The notes beneath the pieces are model-generated. The model ran no database searches, was not told the origin of the DNA, and saw nothing but the letters and a program-made list of their open reading frames with translations. From Serpens sp964410065 (lineage in GTDB: Bacteria; Pseudomonadota; Gammaproteobacteria; Pseudomonadales; Pseudomonadaceae), in NCBI GenBank assembly GCA_964410065.1, contig CAYPFO010000012.1, positions 11,264 to 75,263 on the forward strand: a DNA stretch of 64,000 nucleotides, given 5' to 3'. The position numbers and the translations under genes are program-made. Of the stretch, positions 52,969 through 61,862 are shown in pieces. The first letter of the stretch is position 1, and every line of letters begins with the position of its first letter.

Positions 52969-53774
52969 CAGCTGCGCCTCCGGTTGTAGCGGAACAACAC
53001 GCGCTCGGCGGCGCGCATCAGTTGATCGGTAATCAGCCCGAGCACGCCGAGCAGCAGGATGTAGCCGATGATGGTGTCGGTCTGGAAGAAACGCTGCGAC
53101 ACGGTGATGCGATAGCCCAGGCCGGAGCTGGCAGCCACCAGTTCGGCCAGCACCAACCAGGTCCAGGCCCAGCCCAGGCTGATGCGCAAGGCATCCCAGA
53201 TACCCGGCAGTGCGCTGGGCAGGACGATGCGCAGCAGAATGCGGCGATCCTTCAGGCCCAGCGTACGGCCCAGGCCGATGAAGTCCTGCGGTACGCGCTT
53301 GACCGCGTCCATAACCATCAGTACTTGCTGAAAGAACGTGCCGATCCAGATGATCAGGAATTTCTGCATATCGCCCGTGCCGGTCCACAGGATGCTCAAC
53401 GGCACGAAGGCCACCACCGGCATGTACCGAATGAAATCCACCAGCGGTTCGCTGACGGCCTTCCAGAAGCCATAGCAGCCCGCCAGCACGCCGATGACGA
53501 TGCTCATCGCCGAGGACACTAGAAAAGCCACCAGGATGCGATACAGGCTGACCTTGAGGTCGGCCCACAGGGTGCCTTCGACGGCCAGTTTGACCATGCG
53601 CGCCCACACGTCGGCGGGGTGCGGCAGAAACAGTTTCGGCACCAGGCCACTGGCGGTGGACAGGTACCAGGCCAGGCCGAGCACGACGAACACGCCGATG
53701 CCGATCAGCCATTGCGGCCGGCGCGCCAAGGGCTTGCCGATGGTGAACAGAGGGGACGCTTTGCGTAGGGACAT
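52968..53774 (-). CDS. NitT/TauT-type ABC transporter permease
   Basis: Inner-membrane permease of 268 residues with about six helices and the family EAA loop DFIGLGRTLGLKDRRILLRIVLP at about 156-178; FIRYMPVVAFVPLSILW is also typical. Three in-frame starts lie within 12 bases (GTG 53786, ATG 53780, ATG 53774); 53774 has the best spacing from GAGGGTGG. Coupled by ATGA to the ATPase. Confidence 0.92.
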   Translation of the reverse strand: MSLRKASPLFTIGKPLARRPQWLIGIGVFVVLGLAWYLSTASGLVPKLFLPHPADVWARMVKLAVEGTLWADLKVSLYRILVAFLVSSAMSIVIGVLAGCYGFWKAVSEPLVDFIRYMPVVAFVPLSILWTGTGDMQKFLIIWIGTFFQQVLMVMDAVKRVPQDFIGLGRTLGLKDRRILLRIVLPSALPGIWDALRISLGWAWTWLVLAELVAASSGLGYRITVSQRFFQTDTIIGYILLLGVLGLITDQLMRAAERVLFRYNRRRS

Positions 53775-53840
53775 AATCATGACCACCCTCGGCCTGCCCT
53801 GGCGTCGGGTGGTTTCTCTCGAATGAACAGGCAGCGCTGA

Positions 53841-53862
53841 CGCCCCGCGTCGCTGCGGGGCG
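53841..53862. other. Hairpin between the binding protein and permease genes
   Basis: CGCCCCGC / GCGGGGCG with a six-base loop, nine bases past the binding-protein stop, no T-run. Same placement as hairpins in the other transporter operons of this window. Confidence 0.65.
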
Positions 53863-53870
53863 CCGTTCGG

Positions 53871-54869
53871 TTACTTCAGGGTGTCGACGAAACGGGTATC
53901 AAGTATCTGCTCGGGATCAATCGGCTGCGGCAGGATACCGGCGTTGCCGGCGGCCTTGATGATGTGCTGCCACGTGTCGCCAACGAAGCTGCCGTGCAAT
54001 TCGCGCTGGTTATCGGCCAGGGAATAGAACTGCACGCCGGCGAAGGCGGTGTCCAGCTCGCCGACATCGGCGCCGACGCCCTTGGCGATGATCGCGCGCC
54101 CTTGTTCGGGCTGGTCCTGGAAGTGCGAGTAGGCGGCGTCCCAGCTTTTCAGCAGCGCCAGTACCTGACCGGGGCGCTGTTGGAGCACGTCTTCGCGCAC
54201 CACCAGCACATCGCTGATCAAGCCGGCGTCGTCGGAGCCCTGGTACAGCGTGTGGATGTTCGCGCCTTGCCGGGCCGCGGCGCTCAGGTAAGGCTCGTAG
54301 GTGACCGCAGCCGGCACCTGGCCTGCGAGCAGTGCGCTGCCGGCGGAAGATGCTGGCATCGGTACCGGCTTCACGTCGGCCAGGCTCATGCCAGCCTTGG
54401 CCAGCGCGCTGTGCAGCAGGATGTCGCTGGTGGTGCCTTCTTCGTAGGCAACGCTCTTGCCCTTGAGGTCGGCGAGTGTCTTGACCGAGGCATCGGCGAT
54501 CAGCGCGTCGGCGCTGGTGCTCTGGTCGAGCACCATGACGATCTTCACCGGCAAGCCGGCGGCGACCATGGCCATGGCGGTATGGGTCGCCAGGTTGCCG
54601 GCGTCGATGCGCCCACTGGCCAGCGCCGCGTTCATGTCCTTGTCTTCGTTGAAGTTGATCAGCTCGACTTTATTCAAGCCGTTGGCCTTGAACAGGCCCT
54701 GATCTTCAGCGACATACCACTGGCCATACCCCAGCCACGGCTGCACGCCGAGCTTCAGCGTGCCGGACTCGGGCTTTATGTCGGCAGAGAGCGCGGCAGC
54801 CTGGGCCTGGCCGGCCAGCAGGCCAAAACACGTAGCGGCCAGCAGGCCGCGCAAGAAGGACAGGGACAT
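53871..54869 (-). CDS. NitT/TauT-type ABC transporter substrate-binding protein
   Basis: Periplasmic binding protein of 332 residues. Signal peptide at about 1-25 (cleavage near GQAQA), then LKLGVQPWLGYGQWYVAEDQGLF-like family opening (GVQPWLGYGQWYVAEDQG), NEDKDMNAALASGRIDAGN, and KGKSVAYEEGTTSDILL. These are typical of the SsuA/TauA/NMT1-like fold. An in-frame ATG six codons upstream is less likely. It is the first gene of the leftward ABC-CdaR cluster. Ligand not determined. Confidence 0.9.
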   Translation of the reverse strand: MSLSFLRGLLAATCFGLLAGQAQAAALSADIKPESGTLKLGVQPWLGYGQWYVAEDQGLFKANGLNKVELINFNEDKDMNAALASGRIDAGNLATHTAMAMVAAGLPVKIVMVLDQSTSADALIADASVKTLADLKGKSVAYEEGTTSDILLHSALAKAGMSLADVKPVPMPASSAGSALLAGQVPAAVTYEPYLSAAARQGANIHTLYQGSDDAGLISDVLVVREDVLQQRPGQVLALLKSWDAAYSHFQDQPEQGRAIIAKGVGADVGELDTAFAGVQFYSLADNQRELHGSFVGDTWQHIIKAAGNAGILPQPIDPEQILDTRFVDTLK

Positions 54870-54968
54870 GGTTGTGCTTTCTCCCAAAAAAAGACGCCTG
54901 AAACGGTAGTGGGGATTCTACGACAAGCGGCGACGAGCGGTGGTGTTAACAACGCCGCGCGCAAAGGT

Positions 54969-55586
54969 TCAGAGCACATACACCAGGATGGCAATGAAGT
55001 GCAGCAGGCTGCCGGCAATCACAAATAAGTGCCAGATGCCATGCCAGTGACGAAAGCGCGTGTCATAGGCAAAAAACACGATGCCCACGGTATACAGCAC
55101 GCCCCCAGCGACCAACCAGGTAAACCCCGCGCGCCCCAGGGCGGCCAGCAACGGCTTGACGGCCACCAACACGATCCAGCCCATCAGCGCATAAATGACG
55201 ATGGATAACACCCGCGCATCGGAACGCGGCTTGATCTCCTGCAGCATGCCGATCAGCGCCATGCCCCAGACAATCCCCAACAAGGTCCAGCCCCATGCGC
55301 CTTGCAGCGTGATCAGGCAGAACGGCGTGTAGCTGCCGGCAATCAGCAGGTAGATCGACAGATGATCGAGCTTGCGCATGATCACCTTCGCGCGCCCGCG
55401 CACGCTGTGGTAGACGGTGGAAATGGTGTAGAGCAATAACAGGGTCAGTCCATAGACCGCCACCCCGACGATCTTCAGCGGATCGCCATCCAGACTGGCC
55501 AGCACCAGCAGCCAGACCGCCCCTATAAACGCCAGGACCGCGCCGACCAGGTGCGTCCAGGCGTTGAGTCGTTCTCCGTGATACAT
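54969..55586 (-). CDS. Hemolysin III family (PAQR-like) membrane protein
   Basis: Inner-membrane protein of 205 residues with seven hydrophobic segments. GERLNAWTHLVGAVLA, STVYHS, LDHLSIYLLIAGSYTPFCL and HWHGIWHLFVIAGSLLHF carry the conserved Ser/His/Asp residues of the PAQR/HlyIII family, probably a metal-dependent hydrolase site. Despite the name, haemolytic activity is not implied. Monocistronic; about 100 bp from the binding-protein gene on the same strand. Confidence 0.93.
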   Translation of the reverse strand: MYHGERLNAWTHLVGAVLAFIGAVWLLVLASLDGDPLKIVGVAVYGLTLLLLYTISTVYHSVRGRAKVIMRKLDHLSIYLLIAGSYTPFCLITLQGAWGWTLLGIVWGMALIGMLQEIKPRSDARVLSIVIYALMGWIVLVAVKPLLAALGRAGFTWLVAGGVLYTVGIVFFAYDTRFRHWHGIWHLFVIAGSLLHFIAILVYVL

Positions 55587-55798
55587 GTTTCTTGTTGCCT
55601 CCCCTCATTGGCCCGTTTCAACTATGGCAGGAAAATATGATCGCAAGCGCATCGGCCTGCCTGCCCCAGGATGAGCCCGGATGGCCAGACCAGCCAGCCG
55701 ACTGAACGGCATTGCTTCGGCCCGAGGTCGGGCCTCCCACAATTGCTTTGTTCACCTTCCGGAGTGGCGACCTCGCCACCAAGGGCAGTATCAGGTAC

Positions 55799-55899
55799 GT
55801 AGGGTGGATCGCGCTTCATCGATCCACCGGGTGGCGATCCACCGGGTGGCGGTCCATCGAGCGGGGCCTTGGTGGATGTAAAAGCGACATCCACCCTAC
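55799..55899. repeat. GTAGGGTGG/CCACCCTAC inverted repeat, copy 2, with tandem 15-mer
   Basis: Outer arms GTAGGGTGGAT (55799-55809) and ATCCACCCTAC (55889-55899), as in the hisA-hisF copy. Inside is a perfect tandem duplication of GATCCACCGGGTGGC (55821-55835, 55836-55850), then a partial third unit. It lies in the 417-bp gap 55587-56003, otherwise without a gene; a GGCCCGAGGTCGGGCC palindrome is at about 55718-55733. Confidence 0.7.
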
Positions 55900-55940
55900 A
55901 GGAGCTGTGCTGACCGGAGCCTGACCATTCAGTCGGACAT

Positions 55941-55973
55941 AAAAAAGGCCCCGTGGTTTTCACCACGGGGCCT
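55941..55973 (-). terminator. Terminator of ahpF
   Basis: AGGCCCCGTGGT / ACCACGGGGCCT; on the minus strand followed by a six-T run. Confidence 0.92.
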
Positions 55974-56003
55974 GGCCTGTGCACGCAGGCATTTAGTTAT
56001 TTC

Positions 56004-57560
56004 TTAGCTCTGACGAATCAGGTAATCGAAGGCACTCAGCGATGCCTTGGCGCCATCGCCCGTGGCGATGATGATCTGCTTGTAGGGCACGGTCGTCACG
56101 TCACCGGCGGCGAACACACCGGGGATGTTGGTCTGGCCCTTGGCGTCGACGATGATCTCGCCGAAGCGGTTCATTTCCACGCTGCCTTTGAGCCAATCGC
56201 TGTTGGGCAGCAGGCCGATCTGCACGAAAATGCCTTCCAGCTCGACGGTGTGCGACTCTTCGGTGGTGCGGTCCTTGTACACCAGGCCGGTGACCTTCTG
56301 GCCGTCGCCAAGTACTTCGGTGGTCTGCGCCATCAGGTGAATGGTCACGTTCGGCAGGCTGCGCAGCTTGTTCTGCAGCACTGCGTCGGCACGCATGCTT
56401 TCACCGAACTCCAGCAGCGTCACATGGCCCACGATGCCGGCCAGGTCGATGGCTGCTTCAACGCCGGAGTTACCGCCGCCGATGACCGCCACACGCTTGC
56501 CCTTGAACAACGGACCGTCGCAGTGCGGGCAGAAGCACACACCCTTGGCCTTGTATTCGGCTTCGCCCGGCACGTTCATTTCGCGCCAGCGGGCGCCGGT
56601 AGACAGGATCAGCGTCTTGGACTTCAGCTGCGCACCGTTCTCGAACTCGACAGTGTGCAGGCCACCTTCGGTCGCGGCCGGGATCAGCTTGCTGGCACGC
56701 TGCAGGTTCATGATGTCCACATCGTATTCGCGGACGTGTTCTTCCAGGGCGCGGGCCAGTTTTGGGCCTTCGGTGGCCTTCACCGAAATGAAATTCTCAA
56801 TGGACATGGTGTCCAGCACCTGACCACCGAAGCGCTCGGCAGCAACACCGGTGCGAATGCCTTTACGGGCGGAGTAGATCGCTGCCGCTGCGCCCGCCGG
56901 GCCACCACCGATGACCAGCACGTCAAAGGCGTCCTTGGCGTTCATGGTGTCGGCGGCACGCGACGCGGCGCCGGTGTCCAGCTTGGCGAGGATCTGGGGA
57001 ACATCCATGCGGCCCTGGCCGAACACTTCGCCGTTCAGGTAGATGCTCGGAACGGACATCACCTGGCGGCTTTCGACTTCATCCTGGAACAACGCGCCGT
57101 CGATGGCGACGTGGCGGATGTTCGGGTTAAGAACGGCCATCAGGTTCAGCGCCTGCACGACATCCGGGCAGTTCTGGCAGGACAGGGAGAAGTAAGTCTC
57201 GAAGTTGAATTCGCCTTTGAGACTCTGAATCTGTTCGATGACGTCCTGGCTTTCCTTGGACGGATGGCCGCCGACTTGCAGCAGGGCCAGCACCAGGGAA
57301 GTGAATTCGTGGCCCATCGGCAGACCGGCGAAGGTCAGGCTGATGTTGCCGTTGATGCGGTTCAGGGAGAACGAGGGCTTGCGGGCATCGTTGCCGTCGG
57401 TGCGCAGGCTGATCTTGTCGCTCAGACCGGCGATGTCCTGCAGCAGGCCCAGCATCTCCTGGGACTTCGCGCCATCATCGAGGGACGCGACGATCTCGAA
57501 CGGCTGGGTGACCTTTTCGAGGTAGGCCTTCAACTGGGTTTTAAGATTGGCGTCCAACAT
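56004..57560 (-). CDS. ahpF: Alkyl hydroperoxide reductase subunit F
   Basis: AhpF, 518 residues, NADH-dependent flavoprotein that re-reduces AhpC. The N-terminal domain has Cys128/Cys131 (SLSCQNCPDV), the FAD motif LVIGGGPAGAAAAIYSARKG is at about 215-234, and the thioredoxin-reductase-like dithiol is Cys344/Cys347 (CFCPHCDG). The start MLDANLKTQLKAYLEK is standard; an upstream ATG seven codons earlier is rejected. It lies 175 bp after ahpC with a hairpin between, so its level is probably lower. Confidence 0.97.
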   Translation of the reverse strand: MLDANLKTQLKAYLEKVTQPFEIVASLDDGAKSQEMLGLLQDIAGLSDKISLRTDGNDARKPSFSLNRINGNISLTFAGLPMGHEFTSLVLALLQVGGHPSKESQDVIEQIQSLKGEFNFETYFSLSCQNCPDVVQALNLMAVLNPNIRHVAIDGALFQDEVESRQVMSVPSIYLNGEVFGQGRMDVPQILAKLDTGAASRAADTMNAKDAFDVLVIGGGPAGAAAAIYSARKGIRTGVAAERFGGQVLDTMSIENFISVKATEGPKLARALEEHVREYDVDIMNLQRASKLIPAATEGGLHTVEFENGAQLKSKTLILSTGARWREMNVPGEAEYKAKGVCFCPHCDGPLFKGKRVAVIGGGNSGVEAAIDLAGIVGHVTLLEFGESMRADAVLQNKLRSLPNVTIHLMAQTTEVLGDGQKVTGLVYKDRTTEESHTVELEGIFVQIGLLPNSDWLKGSVEMNRFGEIIVDAKGQTNIPGVFAAGDVTTVPYKQIIIATGDGAKASLSAFDYLIRQS

Positions 57561-57598
57561 GTGTGCGGTACCCCGTTTCACTAAATTCAGGAAATAAA

Positions 57599-57625
57599 AC
57601 GCCCGGACGGATCACGCCCGGGCGT
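57599..57625 (-). terminator. Attenuating hairpin between ahpC and ahpF
   Basis: ACGCCCGG / CCGGGCGT, followed on the minus strand by TTTTATTT. It probably ends most ahpC transcripts and lets some continue into ahpF. Confidence 0.65.
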
Positions 57626-57735
57626 CGGGCTAGAGGGGGCCGGGTTGCAGCCCCTTATAGCGTTACAACCGTTGCGGGTTGTTTAAAACGGATTGCAACG
57701 GCGCATAGGCAAGCGCAGCAGCTTTGCGGCCGTTT

Positions 57736-58299
57736 TTAGATCTTGCCAACCAGGTCCAGAGACGGAGCCAGAGTCGCTTCGCCTTCCTTCCACTTGGCCG
57801 GGCAGACTTCACCCGGGTGGGCGGCGACGTACTGGGCAGCCTTGACCTTGCGCAGCAGGTCGGCAGCGTCACGGCCGATGCCTTCGGCGGTGATTTCGAT
57901 AGCCTGGATGATGCCTTCCGGGTCAACGATGAAAGTACCGCGGTTGGCCAGGCCCTGGTCTTCACGCAGGATTTCGAAGTTGCGGCTGATTTGCATGGTC
58001 GGGTCGCCGAGCATGGTGTACTGGATCTTGCCGATGGTCTCGGAGCTGTCGTGCCAGGCCTTGTGGGTGAAGTGGGTGTCGGTGGAGACGGAGTAGACTT
58101 CCACGCCCATCTTCTGCAGCTCGGCATAGTTGTCAGCCACGTCGCCCAGCTCGGTCGGGCAAACGAAGGTGAAGTCAGCCGGGTAGAAGAAGAATACGGA
58201 CCACTTGCCCTTCACGTCAGCTTCGGTAACTTCGATGAATTTGCCCTGCTTGAAGGCCTGGGCTTTGAACGGCTTGATCTGGGTATTGATAACGGACAT
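57736..58299 (-). CDS. ahpC: Alkyl hydroperoxide reductase subunit C (peroxiredoxin)
   Basis: Typical two-cysteine peroxiredoxin, 187 residues, reducing H2O2, organic hydroperoxides and peroxynitrite. Peroxidatic Cys47 is in DFTFVCPTE and resolving Cys166 in GEVCPAKW. Reduced by AhpF encoded next. The ribosome site AAGGAGTCAGTAA is strong. Upstream, an AT-rich palindromic stretch next to a -35/-10 pair suggests OxyR control. Confidence 0.98.
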   Translation of the reverse strand: MSVINTQIKPFKAQAFKQGKFIEVTEADVKGKWSVFFFYPADFTFVCPTELGDVADNYAELQKMGVEVYSVSTDTHFTHKAWHDSSETIGKIQYTMLGDPTMQISRNFEILREDQGLANRGTFIVDPEGIIQAIEITAEGIGRDAADLLRKVKAAQYVAAHPGEVCPAKWKEGEATLAPSLDLVGKI

Positions 58300-58344
58300 T
58301 TACTGACTCCTTGGGGGTTCAGGTGTTTAAAATTTACGAGAGCC

Positions 58345-58409
58345 ATCTTAGCTGATCGGTCGACAAGCACTAATTTATTAACTAAATGCTATCGATAGAA
58401 TTAGCTAAT
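58345..58409 (-). promoter_or_regulatory. ahpC promoter with possible OxyR site
   Basis: Read on the minus strand: TTAGTG (-35, 58368-58373), 17-bp spacer, TAAGAT (-10, 58345-58350). Just upstream of the -35 are palindromes CTATCGATAG (58389-58398) and ATTAGCTAAT (58400-58409). They carry ATAG/CTAT half-site tetramers, but spacing does not match the E. coli OxyR consensus exactly. The rest of 58410-58571 shows nothing specific. Confidence 0.45.
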
Positions 58410-58571
58410 CAGCTGCCTCTTTAATAACTGGGGGCATTTGGCTGGGTTTCAAGGGATGCCAGTCCCGTCTGTCTTGCCCAGAGGCGCCGGAGCCGACGTT
58501 GGTCGACGCCACTTGCCCGCAGGGCTCTTTTCCAGCCACCCTATGTTTCGCTTGCCGAAGTACGCGTGCAC

Positions 58572-60386
58572 ATGTCCGAATTCCAGCTTTACCTCAAACG
58601 CCCCCGCTGGCGGCGCCTGGCTCTATGCGCGCTGGCTCTGGCAGCCTTGCTCTGGCCGTTGAAATATCTGGCTGAAGACCACTACCACGCCAAACTCACG
58701 GAGCAGAATCGCCAGACCCTGGACCTGTATGTCGCCAACCTGCTCGGCACCTTGCAGGGCTATGAGAACCTGCCCGCCATCCTTGGCAACCTGCCGGTGC
58801 TACGCAATGCCTTGCTCAGTCCACAGAACTCCGCTTCCCAGGAGCTGGCCAGCCATGTCCTCAAGCAACTGCAGCAACAGACCGGTGCCGATGTCATCTA
58901 CCTCATGGACGCGCAGGGGCTAACCCTGGCCGCCTCCAATTGGGATCAAAGAGACAGTTTCGTCGGGCGCAACTTCATTTTTCGGCCGTATTTTCGCGAT
59001 GCGATGGAGGGTCGGCTGGGTCGTTTTTTCGGCCTCGGCAACACCTCCGACAAACGGGGTTATTACTTCGGCTCAGCCGTTTACAGCGGCAGCGAAGCGC
59101 TGGGCGTACTGGTCGTCAAAGTCAATTTGGACCACACGGAGACTCTGTGGGGCAACACACCCGAACGCCTGCTCGTCACCGACGGTCAGGGCGTGGTGAT
59201 TCTTACCTCCCATGCGGACTGGCGCTTTCGCCTCACCCGCGAGCAGACGGACGAGGAACGGGCGGCCATCGCCTTCCACAAGCCTTATCCGACCCAGGAG
59301 CTACAGACGCTGGAACTCGGCGCCGGGGTCTGGCTGTCGCAACAGCGCGAGCTTGAAGAAATCGACTGGACGGTGAGCATTCTCGCGCCCACCAGCCTGA
59401 TCGACCGCCCTGTGCGCAGCGTGATCGGCGGCGGCGTCATCGCCCTGCTCGCCGTGTTGTTGCTGTTCGGCCTCTGGATGCAGCGCCAGCGCCACTACCT
59501 GGAACGTATCGATCTGAGCACCAAGGCACGGCGCGACCTGGAGATGCGGGTGCAGGAACGTACCCGCGCCCTGGAAACCCTCAACAGCCGCCTCAAGCAA
59601 GAAGTACTGGAACGCGAGCATGCCCAGCAGGAGCTGGTGCGCGCCCAGGATGAACTGGTCCAGGCGGGCAAGCTGTCAGCGCTGGGCACCATGAGCGCGA
59701 GCATCAGCCACGAACTCAATCAGCCCCTGGCCGCCATTCGCAGTTATGCCGACAACGCCCGCGTGCTCATGGAGCACCAACGCCACAACGACGTGCACGG
59801 TAATCTTCAGCAAATCAGCGCCCTGACCGCCCGCATGGCCTCGATCATCGCCCACCTGCGCGCCTTTGCCCGGCGCGATCGCCATGCGCCGGAAAGCGTC
59901 GCCCTGCAACCCGCCCTGGAAGACGCCATTGCCCTGCATAGCCAGCGGCGCCGGGCCATGGATGTCGAGCTGATCCGCGACCTGCCGGACGCGCCGCTCT
60001 GGGTACAGGCCGGTGAAACCCGGCTGCGCCAGGTATTGAGCAACCTGATCGGCAATGCGCTGGATGCCCTGGCCGAAAAACCCCAGCCCCGAAAGCTGTG
60101 GTTGCACACCACCCAGACAGAAGACAGCATCGAACTGCGCATTCGCGATAATGGCCCAGGCTTCAGTAACGAAGCCCTGCAACGTGCCTGCGAGCCTTTT
60201 TTCACCACCAAGACCAGCACCCAGGGACTGGGCCTGGGCCTGGCCATCTGCGACAGCCTGATGCGCGCCCTGGGCGGTGAATTGCTGTTTGCCAACCACC
60301 CCCAGGGGGGCGCCGTGCTGACCTTGCGTCTGCGCCCCGGCGCGCCCGGCGTCAATCCCTATCCGCCTGAGGACCTTCCCGCATGA
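58572..60386 (+). CDS. dctB: C4-dicarboxylate sensor histidine kinase DctB
   Basis: Inner-membrane sensor kinase of 604 residues. Helix 1 is about 20-35, a periplasmic tandem-PAS (Cache) sensor about 36-285 with DQRDSFVGRNFIFRPYF, and helix 2 about 287-305 (GGGVIALLAVLLLFGLW). The dimerisation helix has the phosphoryl His in SISHELNQPLAAIRSY; the ATPase core has NLIGNALDAL, RDNGPGF and GLGLGLAI. It overlaps dctD by four bases. DctB phosphorylates DctD when C4-dicarboxylates are present. Confidence 0.94.
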   Translation: MSEFQLYLKRPRWRRLALCALALAALLWPLKYLAEDHYHAKLTEQNRQTLDLYVANLLGTLQGYENLPAILGNLPVLRNALLSPQNSASQELASHVLKQLQQQTGADVIYLMDAQGLTLAASNWDQRDSFVGRNFIFRPYFRDAMEGRLGRFFGLGNTSDKRGYYFGSAVYSGSEALGVLVVKVNLDHTETLWGNTPERLLVTDGQGVVILTSHADWRFRLTREQTDEERAAIAFHKPYPTQELQTLELGAGVWLSQQRELEEIDWTVSILAPTSLIDRPVRSVIGGGVIALLAVLLLFGLWMQRQRHYLERIDLSTKARRDLEMRVQERTRALETLNSRLKQEVLEREHAQQELVRAQDELVQAGKLSALGTMSASISHELNQPLAAIRSYADNARVLMEHQRHNDVHGNLQQISALTARMASIIAHLRAFARRDRHAPESVALQPALEDAIALHSQRRRAMDVELIRDLPDAPLWVQAGETRLRQVLSNLIGNALDALAEKPQPRKLWLHTTQTEDSIELRIRDNGPGFSNEALQRACEPFFTTKTSTQGLGLGLAICDSLMRALGGELLFANHPQGGAVLTLRLRPGAPGVNPYPPEDLPA

Positions 60387-61780
60387 CCACGGAACTCGCC
60401 ATTGACAGCGCTATTCAGGTGTTGCTGATCGACGACGATCCTCATCTGCGCCAGGCGCTGAGCCAAACCCTGGATCTGGCAGGACTCAAGGTACTGGCGC
60501 TGGATTCCGCGCAACATGTTGCTGCGCGCCTCCATCATGACTGGCCCGGCGTGGTGGTCAGCGACATTCGCATGCCCGGTATCGACGGCCTGCAACTGCT
60601 CGAGCAGGTTCAGGCCCAGGACCCGCAACTGCCGGTCTTGCTGATTACCGGCCACGGCGACGTGCCGCTGGCTGTGCAAGCCATGCGCGCCGGCGCCTAC
60701 GATTTCCTCGAAAAGCCCTTCGCCAGCGAAAAACTGCTCGACAGCGTGCGTCGCGCGTTGGATTTGCGTCGCCTGGTGGTGGACAACCGCAGCTTGCGTC
60801 TGGCGCTGGCCGACCGTCAGCAGCTGGATGGCCGCCTGCTCGGCCAATGCCCGCCCATGCAACGCCTGCGTGAACAGATCGGCGCTTTGGCGGGGACTTC
60901 CGCCGATGTACTGATCCTTGGCGAAACCGGCACCGGCAAGGAAGTCGTGGCGCGCGCCCTGCATGACCTGTCCAACCGGCGTGACGGTCCCTTCGTGGCG
61001 ATCAATGCCGGCGCGCTGGCCGAGTCAGTGGTCGAAAGCGAGTTGTTCGGCCACGAGCCCGGCGCCTTCACCGGCGCGGCCAAACGCCATATCGGCAAAT
61101 TTGAACATGCCAATGGCGGCACCTTGTTCCTCGATGAGATCGAGAGCATGAGTCTCGACGTGCAGGTCAAGCTGCTGCGCCTGCTGCAGGAGCGGACGGT
61201 CGAGCGCATGGGTTCCAACCAGCTGATCCCGCTGGATATCCGCGTGATCGCCGCGACCAAGGAAGATTTGCGCCAGGCCGCGGATCAGGGGCGTTTTCGC
61301 GCCGACCTGTATTACCGGCTGAATGTCGCCCCCCTGAAAACCCCCGCCCTGCGCGAGCGCGGCGATGACGCGCTGTTTCTCTTCGAGCATTTCGCGCAGG
61401 CCGCAAGCACCCGACACGGTTTGCCGCCGCCCCTGCTGCAGCCGGCGCAGCGGGCCCAGCTGCTGCGCCACGACTGGCCCGGCAACGTGCGTGAACTGCA
61501 GAACGTCGCCGAGCGGTTCGCCTTGGGATTGGGCCTGGGCCTCGAGCAGGAGGCGCAAGAGGCCAGCACAGAAATCTCGTCGGTGACCGGTGGCCTCAGC
61601 GATCAGGTCGAGGCGTTCGAACGCGCCTTGATCGCAGCGGAACTCAATCAACCGCACAACTCCCTGCGCAGCCTGGCCGAAGCCCTGGGCCTGCCGCGCA
61701 AAACTCTGCACGACAAACTGCGCAAGCATGGGCTGAGTTTTCACGAGGCTGGCGGAAACTCGCCAGAGACGGGCGACTAG
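60383..61780 (+). CDS. dctD: C4-dicarboxylate response regulator DctD (NtrC family)
   Basis: Sigma-54-dependent activator of 465 residues. Receiver domain at about 12-125 with phosphoryl site Asp61 (VVVSDIRMPG); AAA+ domain at about 148-385 with GETGTGKE, the sigma-54 contact loop GAFTGAAK, and the arginine-finger region NVRELQNV; Fis-type helix-turn-helix at the end (SLRSLAEALGLPRKTLHDKL). It is coupled to dctB. Palindromes overlapping its 3' end and a sigma-54 promoter before dctP indicate its target. Confidence 0.95.
   Translation: MTTELAIDSAIQVLLIDDDPHLRQALSQTLDLAGLKVLALDSAQHVAARLHHDWPGVVVSDIRMPGIDGLQLLEQVQAQDPQLPVLLITGHGDVPLAVQAMRAGAYDFLEKPFASEKLLDSVRRALDLRRLVVDNRSLRLALADRQQLDGRLLGQCPPMQRLREQIGALAGTSADVLILGETGTGKEVVARALHDLSNRRDGPFVAINAGALAESVVESELFGHEPGAFTGAAKRHIGKFEHANGGTLFLDEIESMSLDVQVKLLRLLQERTVERMGSNQLIPLDIRVIAATKEDLRQAADQGRFRADLYYRLNVAPLKTPALRERGDDALFLFEHFAQAASTRHGLPPPLLQPAQRAQLLRHDWPGNVRELQNVAERFALGLGLGLEQEAQEASTEISSVTGGLSDQVEAFERALIAAELNQPHNSLRSLAEALGLPRKTLHDKLRKHGLSFHEAGGNSPETGD
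61749..61766. promoter_or_regulatory. Putative DctD binding site 1
   Basis: CTGGCG-GAAACT-CGCCAG, perfect 6-bp arms, inside the last codons of dctD. Its centre is 33 bp from site 2 (about three helical turns), suited to cooperative binding. Confidence 0.6.
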
Positions 61781-61782
61781 CG

Positions 61783-61798
61783 TGGCGGTAATCCGCCA
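61783..61798. promoter_or_regulatory. Putative DctD binding site 2
   Basis: TGGCGG-TAAT-CCGCCA, perfect palindrome just after the dctD stop, about 80 bp upstream of the sigma-54 promoter, a normal enhancer distance. Confidence 0.65.
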
Positions 61799-61862
61799 GA
61801 AAAGCGCCCTCCGCCTGGACAGACAGCATTAACGCGATAGGGTTCACAGTGCCTTGCCGTGC

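Noticed and set aside
52980..53712. N-terminal extension of the NitT/TauT ATPase across the permease gene
   Set aside because: Out-of-frame reading of the permease; the true start is the coupled ATG at 52968.
55821..55850. Possible CRISPR-like repeat
   Set aside because: Two adjacent 15-mers without spacers and no cas genes; it is a tandem duplication in a palindromic element.
55622..55984. 120-codon minus-strand frame in the HlyIII-ahpF gap
   Set aside because: It runs through the palindromic repeat, tandem 15-mer and terminator; the PPGGSPPGGS stretch simply translates the repeat.
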